A stretch of 40,583 nt of DNA from assembly GCA_903854235.1 (NCBI GenBank), contig CAINVV010000174.1:1-40583 (forward strand). The letters run 5' to 3'. The translations under genes were made by a program, and so were the position numbers. Source of the stretch: an uncultured Bacteroidia bacterium. GTDB taxonomy: Bacteria > Bacteroidota > Bacteroidia > Bacteroidales > Prolixibacteraceae. Under the pieces are notes generated by a model. It searched no databases, was not told the origin of the DNA, and saw only the letters and a program-made list of their open reading frames with translations. Of the stretch, positions 1 through 10,085 are shown piece by piece; position 1 is the first letter of the stretch; each line of letters opens with the position of its first letter.

Positions 1-125
1 GACAGTAACCGTAAAGGAACAGTTGGAACTGTTGCCAGAAGCATCGGTGGCACTCCAGGTCACCGTGGTCGTCCCCTTGTTGAAGGTTACTCCGTTGAGT
101 GAGGTTCCGGTACCCGTTGTTACTC
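1..125 (-). pseudogene. frame-shifted continuation of the HYR protein, runs off the window
   Basis: Read leftward from 120 in the alternative minus-strand frame, all 40 codons to the window edge are open. They encode the second half of an HYR module: TTGTGTSLNG, a G-T-T-T-V-T-W strand, TDASGN, then a C-S-F-T-V-T-V strand. This is almost the same as the matching part of upstream modules. The giant gene therefore did not originally end at the TAA at 120-122; its reading frame was broken there. Whether this is a true mutation or a sequencing or assembly error cannot be decided here. Confidence 0.8.
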
Positions 126-3100
126 CGGGCAGGTTATAACAGGTGCGACATGGTCTTCTACCGTAACAGTTGCATCGCAGGTAGCGGCATTCCCGTTGAC
201 ATCGGTAACGGTCAGTGTAACAGTATTGTCCCCTTTGTTGGTGCAGTCGAAGCTCGTTTTATTCAGGACTCGGGTAGCTATTCCGCAGACATCGGTCGAC
301 CCGTTGTCAATCTGGGCAGGTGTAATGGTAGCGTGTCCCGTTGCATCCAGCTGAATGGTAATGTTCCTGCGAATAACAGTAGGTGCAGTGATATCCGCAA
401 TAGTCACCACAGAAGTACACTGGCTGGTATTGCCACCAGGATCCGTGACCGTAAGGGTTACATTGTTGGCCCCGACATTCGTGCAATCGAAGGAGGTCTT
501 GGAGGCAGTAAAAAGGAGACTGCAATTGTCGGATGATCCAAAATCGAGATTGCTGGGTAGAAGGGTCGCATGACCGGCAGCATTCAGATTAAGGGTGATA
601 TTCTTGCAGACCGCATCCGGTGGAATGTTGTCAACCACCGTCGCTGTTGTAGTGCAAACAGCACTGTTCAGATGATTATCGGTAACCTTCAGGTAAACAG
701 TATTGGAGCCGGTTTCGGTACATTGATAATTAAGCGCGGAGGAGAAGGTCGTATTGTCTTTCGAAATTTCGTATTTGCTGATCCCGCAAGCATCCGAAGA
801 ACCATTGTCGACACTCGTTGCAGCCAGATTGACATTACCCAGAACATCCAGGTAAAGGGTCACTGGTTGGCATACTGTGGTGGGTGGAGTTAAATCCTGG
901 ACAGTGACGGTTGTGGTGCAGGTGGAAATATTGTCGTTGCTATCAGTGACTGTGAGAATGACGGTATTGTCTCTGATGCTGCTGCAATCAAACAGATTGG
1001 GGGAAACTGTCATCGAAGCGATGCCATTTGAATCTGCCGATCCCAGTCCAATGGCTGCAATGTCAGCCGGTGAAAGAAGATGGGTTCCGGTAATGTCCAG
1101 GCTCACTGTCAGAGGATTACATACAACAGTCGGCGGCGTTACATCTGTCACCGTTACCTGATAACTTCCCGTTTTGGTCAGTCCATGGATATCTGTAGCA
1201 GTCCAGTCGACGGTATGGATGCCAACAGCAAAGTGAACGCCAATAATGCTGGTGGTAAGATCTGAGCCGATAATCGCTCCACTATCGATCCGATAGGTAA
1301 TTTTTTCAACCGCACAATTGTCCGATGCGGTTGGATCCCAACCGTCTCCTGTTATGACAGTATAATCAGCCTGACCAGAATCGGTATTTCTGGATTGATT
1401 GGTAACTGTACTAATTTGAGGAGGTTCGACGTCCGTAATGGTAAAGATGGTCTGACAGGTAGCACCCACATTACCACTGGTATCATACAACCGCCAGGTA
1501 ATCGTCGTGGTAGGGTGAAGAACGGTACCAACCGGGATCTGGATCCCGTTCAAACTGGTTGTGAGATCTGTCCCAACTTCGGAACCTGAGCCGATCTGGT
1601 AAGTCAGCTTCGACATTCCGTTGTTGTCGGATAATCCAAAAGGATCATATTCCGAACCAGGGATCTGATAGGTACATTGTCCGGGATCTGCATTTTGAGC
1701 GACGGTGGCATTGGGACAGTTGCTAATGACAGGTAGTTCATTGTCTGTCACTACAACCTGAATGTTGCAGGTGGCCGAATTGTGGCTGGCGTCCGTAGCG
1801 GTCCAGGTAATGCTTGTAGTCCCTACCGGGAAATTTGCCCCGGCTAGCGTGGTGGAATTGTTGTAATTATTTGTAATCGAAACACTGCAATTGTCATGGT
1901 AGGAGGCCGGGTCAAATTCGGTCCCGACTGCCTTGTAAACAGAAGAACTTGGGTCTGTCGTCCTGGCAAAAGGTGAACCGGCATGGCAGGTGATGGTCGG
2001 ACTTTCGTTATCCGTGACGGTTACATCAAAGTGATAAGCCAGGTTGTTCCCATCTGCATCGACGACCAGGTAGGTGACCGTGGTGGCTCCCAATGGGAAG
2101 GTAGCTCCCGGAACTGCCCACGAAGGCGAGACAGAAACAACAAGTCCGCCGGCAGCTGTAACATTGTCAACAAAGGTGGGTGGAGTGTAATTGACAACAG
2201 CATCGCAGCTTAAAACCGTAAAAGCGCTCGTTCCGGCTTCCTGGGTATGCATTCTGGGCTTTTCGTCGTCCAGTACGGTGATGGTAAAGGATTGTTCACT
2301 GTGGTTGCCCTTGTCATCCTCTGCATACCAGGTGATGGTATTCACACCCAGATGAAGAACCAAACCGGCGAAGGAATTTCTTTCCAGGTTGTTTCCCTTT
2401 TTCAGGACAATGCCGCAGTTGTCGAAAGTTTGTACATAATCAAATTCTATTCCCTGAACCGTATAGGTATTTGTATTCAAATCAGTATTTCGGAAGGCGT
2501 TTCCGGGTACAATGATCTGCGGCCCTTCGTGGTCTTCAATGGTTACATCAAAACTGCTGGAAGTGTGGTTCCCTTTGACGTCCGTAGCGGTCCAGGTAAT
2601 GGTGGTTTTTCCGGTTACCCCAATTCCAGCTCCCCGTGGAATCGTCACTCCCGAAAGGGTCGTATTCCCGGTTACGGGAAGTCCGGTGGCGGCACTGGTG
2701 AAACTCCAGGAAAGTGTTGGACTACCACAATTATCACTGTAGGATACTGGGTCAAATTCGTTTCCAAGCACCTTGTAGGAACATAGGCCCGCATTGGTGC
2801 TTCTGGTCTGGTTTACCACACAGGTGAGGACAGGTGGCGTATCCGTTACAACTACGTCGAAACTGCAGGTACTTTGGTTGTTCTTGTTGTCAATGGCGGT
2901 ATAGGTAACAGTCGTTGTTCCAACATTGAACAGGGTACCCGGAGAATGAGTGGTAGTAAAACTCTTCACGCCACTGCAGGCATCCGTGGCAACCAGTGGG
3001 GGCCAGGATACCACTGCCTGACAACTACTTCCGGAGGCAACTCCGGTTGGTGTGACCGCACATCCCGTGATAGCAGGACCTTCGTTGTCGTTAACTGTAA

Positions 3101-6100
3101 CTTTCTGACTGTAAATAATTTTGTTGCCACTTACATCCGTTATCTGCCACTTGACAACAGTAGTTCCCAGTATAAATGTGGCAGGTGCATTGCTGGTGAT
3201 GGTCAGACTACCTGCTGCTGTACAGTTGTCTGTAGCAGTCGGACTTGTCAGCGTCATTGTTTTGGTGCAGGTTCCAGGATCGATGTTGACAACGACATCA
3301 TCAAAAGGCAGCGTTAGCACTGGTGGGGTAGAGTCCACGATGGTGATGAGGTGGCTGCAGGTTGAAGTGTATTCGGTACCATCGATGGTCTGTTTCGCAG
3401 TCCAGGTTACCGTTGTTGCTCCAAGGTTAAAGGCAACTCCGTTGAGTGAAGTGCCTGTGCCTGAGGTGGCACCGGATAGGACATAGGTTAGCGTACGGCC
3501 AGCAACCACAGTATGGGATATGAACTGCGCATTCAGCGCAGTTCCTGATACCGTATAGGTACAGTTGTTGGATGCCGTCGACTGGGTCGCATTGGCCGGA
3601 CACGAAATCATTGGATGCAGCGATTCTACTATGGTAACCTGCACATCGCAGGTTGTCACATTGTTGCTGGCATCCTTTGCGGTCCAGGTGATGGTATTAT
3701 CTCCCAGATAAAGCAGCACGCCATTCAGGTTCCCCCCAGAATTAAGGCTGTTGGTGTACTGTGAAAGGGTACAGTTTTCGGAGACTGCAGGTTTGAATTC
3801 ATCCCCGGAGATGGTATAATGACCCGCGTTGGGATTGTCTAATTCACGTAAATAAGAGGTTGCAGGACAAGAAATTACAGGTGGTATATTGTCAGTTATT
3901 GTAACAGTTTGAGTATGATTGATCCGATTTCCCTGAGCGTCAACAATGGTCCATACCACATAGTTTGTACTGACGTCAAAGGTATTTCCTGAAGGATTTC
4001 TGGTCGTTTGTAAAGCCGCTGGTGCATCACAGTTGTCTGTTGCGGTGGGTGCAACAATGGTGACAGAGGCAGTGCAACTTCCTGCACCTACGTTCTGGTT
4101 GATATCGGCAGGCCATGTTACTACCGGCAACTGGTTGTCCCTGACGGTAACTGTATAGCTGCAGCAGGTATTGGTTTCTGCTCCCAGTGTGGCAGTCCAG
4201 ACTATGGTAGTGACTCCTTTTGGAAGTGCAGCCCCCGCCATGGTTGCCATTCCATTGAAACTGTTGGAAAGGGTGGCACCCGGAGTGCTGGAAACTACGT
4301 CCATTTCGCCACCCTGGACGGTATAGGTACAGACGCCGCTGTCGGTATCCCTCGCTTCGTTGGCCCTGCAGGTTACTGCCGGAGGATCTGCTGCATTGAT
4401 GGTGACTGAAGTGGTACAGGTTGTTGAATTGTGCAAGGGTGAAGTATCAATAACCGTCCACACGACACTTATGGTTCCGGTTGGAAATTTGGCCCCCACC
4501 AAATTAGAGGAATTTGGAGCATAGGGCAGGGAGAGGGGGTCTGTCGTCTGAATGTTGTGCGAAATTGTTGGAATTCCCGAACAATCACCGTAACTGTAAG
4601 GATCAAATTCGTGGCCATTCACTGTATAGTAAGTCTGACCATGATCCTCCTGCCTGCAGATCGATCCGGGACAGCTGATATCCGGTACTCCATTATCAAG
4701 GACGGACACGGATTGGGTTGCTGAATTGACATTGCCATGGGTGTCTTCTGCATACCACGTCACGGTATGAGAACCGATACCAAGCGTACCAGCATTGTTC
4801 CAGACTTTACTGATACCGCAGTTGTCGCTTGTTACCGGGGTTCCGATGGACCCGATACTGATCGAACAATCTGTCGTGTACTGGTTGACATCTGCCGGGG
4901 CGGTTATGGAAGGTTTCTGATTGTCGGTGACGAAAACATAATAGCTGCAATGGTTGGTATAGACGGACCCATTGATGGTCTTTGTTGCAGTCCAGGTTAC
5001 AAGAGTATTTCCTACAGGCAAGGTGGATCCGGCAAGCGTTGAAGTATGGCTGAAATCATTGGTTAACACAGCTCCGGGGGAGGTGGGATTAAACTCTGAA
5101 CCTACCACGGTATACCCGCAAACATTGTTGGTGTTGTTTCTGGATTGATCTCCAACGCAGTTGATGGTTGGATAAAGGTCTGCCAATACATCCAGGTCAA
5201 CCTGACAGGTTGATGAGTGGCCTGAAGCATCCAAGGCAGTCCAGACAAAATGATAGGTGCCGGCTGAAAGATGTATCCCGTTCAGACTGGAAAGGCTGTT
5301 GTAATCATTGGTGTAAGAAGATAGTGTGCAATTATCCGTTGCAACTGGCTTAAATTCGTCTGTACCGACCGTATAATAGGTCTGTCCATAATCAATCCCC
5401 CGCGTATAGGAACTTCCAGGGCAAGAAATAACCGGACTCGTTGCATCTGTCACGGTAATGACCATCGTCTTCTTCTGTTCATTGCCATAGTTGTCCTTGA
5501 CACTCCATTCTACATTGGTCGTCCCGACAGGAAATTGCTCGGATGCCAGTGAAAGGGTGTGGTTGTAGTCGTTCAATATCGTATAATTGGCCGAAGTACA
5601 GTTATCGGTAATGGCAAAAGGGTCAAATTCCGTTCCACTTACCGTGTAATAACAACTGCTCGCAGAGGCATTTTTGCCGACTGTCGGAAAAATGGAAAAA
5701 TCTGGGGGAGTATTGTCTTCGACCGTAACCTGATATTGCATCGGTGTGATGTTGCCGGAGGTGTCGGTTGCTTTCCACACCACCACGGTTATTCCCACCG
5801 GAAAATGGAATCCGGCCAGAGTAGAAGTGTTGTTCTGGTTGTTGACCAAGGTAACTCCACTGCAGTTGTCGGTAACGGATACAGGATTGAATTCTGCTCC
5901 AACTGCCTGGTAATAACATTGGTTGGATGGTGCCGTTCTGGTTTGGTCAGTAATGGCCGAGATGGAAGGTGCTACAGGATCTGTAACGGTAACATTGAAT
6001 GTACAGACTGCGGTATTCCCGCTTAGGTCGGTAATGGTCCAAACGATCGGATGAACCCCACTCATAAACGTTTGCCCTGCCAGTGTTTGGCCGATTCCAG

Positions 6101-9100
6101 GATTTCCATCCAGGGTGAAGGAGATGATCAGACTTCCGGCGGCATCGCAATTATCGGAAAGCCCGGTGGGGTCAAACTCCGTCGAGTTGACGGTATAGGA
6201 GCAGGCATCCGAAGGAACGACTCGTTGCATATTTCCGTGACAATCGAAAGTGGGTGCCTCAGCATCAGTCACTGAAATGGTAAATGGAGTGGAAACTACC
6301 TGATTTCCATAATTATCCGTTAAAGTCCAGACGACGGAATAGGGATGCGCCGCATCTTTTGGTAATTTTAGGGAGGCCAGAGAGTTGAGACCCGTTAATA
6401 CCGTGACGCCATTTTTCTTGATCTCATATGCCGGGGGAGGAATCGTTGCACAGTTGTCAACGATGTTGCTTAAATCAAATTCTGTCCCGGGAACAGTGAA
6501 ATAGCATTGTTTTGGATCCGTACTTCTTGGGAAATTTCCAGTTGGTTGATTAAAGGTAGGAAACTGGGTATCGGTGATTTTGATGTAACTTGTACAGGTT
6601 GAAGTATTGGTGCCATCATAAGCAGTCCATACAATGGCATTCATTCCTACTGGTATCTGCTTGTCTTTTAGGGTATTGGTCCCATCAAAGCTGTTGGATA
6701 ACACGAGGTTAAGCGGACATCCGTCAGTCACGGTGGCATCATATTCGGTGCCGGTAATGGTATGGAAACAGACACCCGTTCCCGCTTCCAGAATATAGGG
6801 ATTCAATGCACTGCTTCCCTCACCGCCTGCTCCCACTGGACAAGTTAATACCGGAGGTGTTTGATCTGCTACGGTGACCGTAAAACTCATCTGGGTAACA
6901 TGCCCGGCACCGTCTGTGGCTTTGTAACGGATGGTAGTAATCCCTACCGGGAAAGTACTTCCGCTTGGAGGACCCAATATCTGACCGGAGGTGGTCAGTG
7001 TACAGTTGTCGTTGTAGGTAGGTTCTGCCCACGTTACAACCGCCCCGCAACCACTGTTGATATTGACGCTTTTGTTTGAAATCTGAGAAATAGTTGGAAA
7101 AACATTATCCGACACAGTCACCTGAAAGGTACGTGTACTGGTATTGTTTCCGTCGCTGGCCGTCCAGGTAACCGTGTTGGTTCCGATAGGAAAGGACACG
7201 CCGTTCAAAGTTGTTGAGGGTACTGCCAAAGCACTGTTGATCTTATAGGTTTGCGATGCCAAAACACCGCAATTGTCTGTAATGCTGACATCAAATTCTC
7301 CGGCAGAAGCTACATAGGCACATCCGCTGTTGGTGCCTCTTAATTGATTGGTCTTGGCACTGATAACGGGTGCCAGATTGTCGGTAACAGTTTTGGTAAA
7401 GGAAAAAGGAACTGCTGTTGTATTTCCACTTGCATCCGTTGCATTCCAGCTAATTGCATTTGCACCTTTATTTAATATTTTTCCAGCCAATGTGCCTGTT
7501 CCTGACAAGGTTGTCGCCCCAGAAACGGTATAATTCAAAACGGACCCCGTGCAATTGTCGGTAACTGTCGGATCAAATTCGGAGCCACTGATGGTATAGG
7601 TACAACCACCGGTGCTGACTCCAACAGTCGCATCGATAGTCCCGCCGGTAGCGTGGATGACTGGGGCCGTGTTATCCACAACGGTTACTGTACTGCTGCA
7701 GGTACTTGAATTTCCGGCAGCATCCCGAACGGTCATTACGACCGTATTGGGTCCCTTGTTGGCACAGGTGAAGCTGCTTTTGCTGAGCGAAAGGATGAGA
7801 CTTCCGGAGGCCGTACAGTTGTCGGTCGATCCATTGTTGACATCCGATGCCAGGAGCGTCGCATTTCCGGTTCCATCCAGAACAAGCGTCTTGTTTTTGC
7901 AAATGGCAACAGGAGCTTCATTTTCCAGAACGGTAACGGTAAAACTGCAGGGGTTGCTGGTATTCCCATTGGCATCTGTTGCTGTATAGGTTACGACAGT
8001 GTTTCCTACCGGGAAAGCTGCACCAGGCAGATGGGATCTGTTCCAGGTCAGACTGCCGGTTGCCGTACAGTTATCGGTGGCACTTGGCTCGGTCCACGTG
8101 GCGATCCCTGTACATAATCCTGTAGTGTTGGAAACAGTGATATTGGAAGGACAACCGGTGATGACGGGTTTTTGAAGGTCATTTACCGTAATGGTAAAGC
8201 TGCAGGCAACACTGGTGTTACCTGCCTGATCCGTAGCCGTATAGGTGACGACAGTCGTTCCCGGGGCAAAGGTTGATCCCGGTAAATGTGATTTGCTCCA
8301 CACAAGGCTGCCAGATGGCGTGCAATTGTCGGTGGCAGTAGGTTCGGTCCAGGAGACGACGGCATTGCATCCGCCCGGACTGCTGGATACCGTTTTGTTG
8401 GAAGGACAACCCGAGATAACAGGTTTTTGGTTGTCAATTACCGTTACTGTAAAACTGCAATTAGCAGTATTGGCAGGTGATGCTAGGTCAGAGACCGTGT
8501 AATTCACGGTCGTAATCCCGAGGTTGAAGGTACGTGTTCCAATCTGTCCGCTACCACTGGCAATGGTCGCACCAGTCGTACTCCAGGTTAGGATGGAACC
8601 CGGACAGTTGTCACTGTAGGTAATCGCGGGTACAACAACCGTTGCATTGCAGGCATTAAGGTCATTGTTTGTTGTAATGTTGGAAGGACATCCAATGGTC
8701 GGAAGTTCTGAATCGGTAATTGTTACGGTAAATGAACACTGGGCAGTATTCAGGGAGGCATCCGTCACCGTATAGCTGACAGTTGTAACACCGGTATTGA
8801 AGGAGTGGGTTCCCATCTGGCCGTTTCCGCTTCCGGAAGTTGCTCCGCTCGTGATCCATGAAATGGATGCTCCACTGCAATTGTCTCCAAATAAAACAAC
8901 AGGTACAACCACACTGGCCGTACAAGCATTAAGATCGTTGTTGACGGAAATGTTGGCAGGACAAGTAATGGTAGGATTCTGCGTATCGTGAACAGTCACC
9001 GTGAAGGTGCATTGAGCGGTTCGTGAAGAAGCATCCGTTACGGTGCAGGTGAGGGTGGTAACCCCGACATTGAAGGTCTGAAGTCCAATCTGGCCCGTTC

Positions 9101-10085
9101 CACTCAGAGTGGTGGCACCGCTGGTACTCCAGGCTAGCACCGACCCTCCGCAATTGTCTCCAAAAGTAAGGTCCGGCACTGTTACAGCTGTGTTGCCTGC
9201 ATCTATTGTGTTGTTGACTGAAATATTGGAAGGACAGGTCAGAGTAGGATCCTGATTGTCATTCACCGTAACACTAAAACTACAATTGGCCGTATTTGGA
9301 ATGGCTGCTCCATCAGAAACGGTACAAACAATGTTCGTAACTCCCTTGTTGAATACGACTCCATTCAATGTTGATGGCACCGTAGCAATGGTTGCACCTG
9401 TTAGTGCATAGGAGATGGAGGCTACTGTACAGTTGTCGGATGCGGTTACATTCCAGTCAGTACCCGACTTGGTGTAAGTACAAATTCCTGATGCGGTATT
9501 GACAGTTTGATTCCCTGGACAAGTCGCAACTGGGTTTTGATTGTCCACAATGGACACGGTATAACTGCAGGTGTTCGTATTGCCAGCTACGTCGGTCGCT
9601 GTCCAGGTCACAGTCGTGGTCCCGGGTTGAAACACCTTGCCGTTCAGGCTGGTGCCGGTTCCGGTAGTGGCGCCGGTAAGTGTATAGGTGACAGAGGCAA
9701 CCGTACAGTTGTCAGTAGCAACCGCATTCCAGGCAGTGCCCGAATGAGTATGAACACAAGTTCCAGTATCAGGGTTAACGATTTGATTTCCAATGCAGGT
9801 AATTCCGGGTATGGTGACATCCTTGACCGTGACATTGAAGGAGCAGTTGCTCGAATTGCCTGATGCATCCGTTGCCATTATTGTCACCGACTGAACGGTA
9901 TTGTGCCCCGTCAGGATGGTTCCGGCCACCGGACTTTGGACCTTTAGAATGGAGCCGTTTGCCGTGCAGTTGTCACTTACGGTAACCATTCCGGTATAAT
10001 CGGGAAGGGCAGCACTGCAATTGCCTGCCCCGGTATTGATAGTTTGTGCTCCCGGACAGGTAATGGTCGGTGGAACATTGTCCAT
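120..10085 (-). repeat. tandem array of about 37 HYR-module coding repeats
   Basis: Consecutive in-frame units average about 270 bp. I counted module openings by eye (P-x-x-x-C-P or close variants such as PVISGCP, PTVVC, PTISQ) and found 37 complete units plus the stub that hits the stop codon. At least two subtypes are visible. One is the common type with EFDP or DNC motifs. The other, seen at module 9 and the last four complete modules, has an x-L-x-L-D-x-x-G strand followed by NGSxD. Units are clearly diverged at protein level, so the array is old rather than freshly amplified. Confidence 0.85.

Noticed and set aside
5199-5211. A copy of AACCTGACAGGTT inside the giant HYR gene
   Set aside because: It encodes the ordinary HYR strand T-C-Q-V-D and has no partner nearby, so it is probably a coding coincidence, not a RAYT element.
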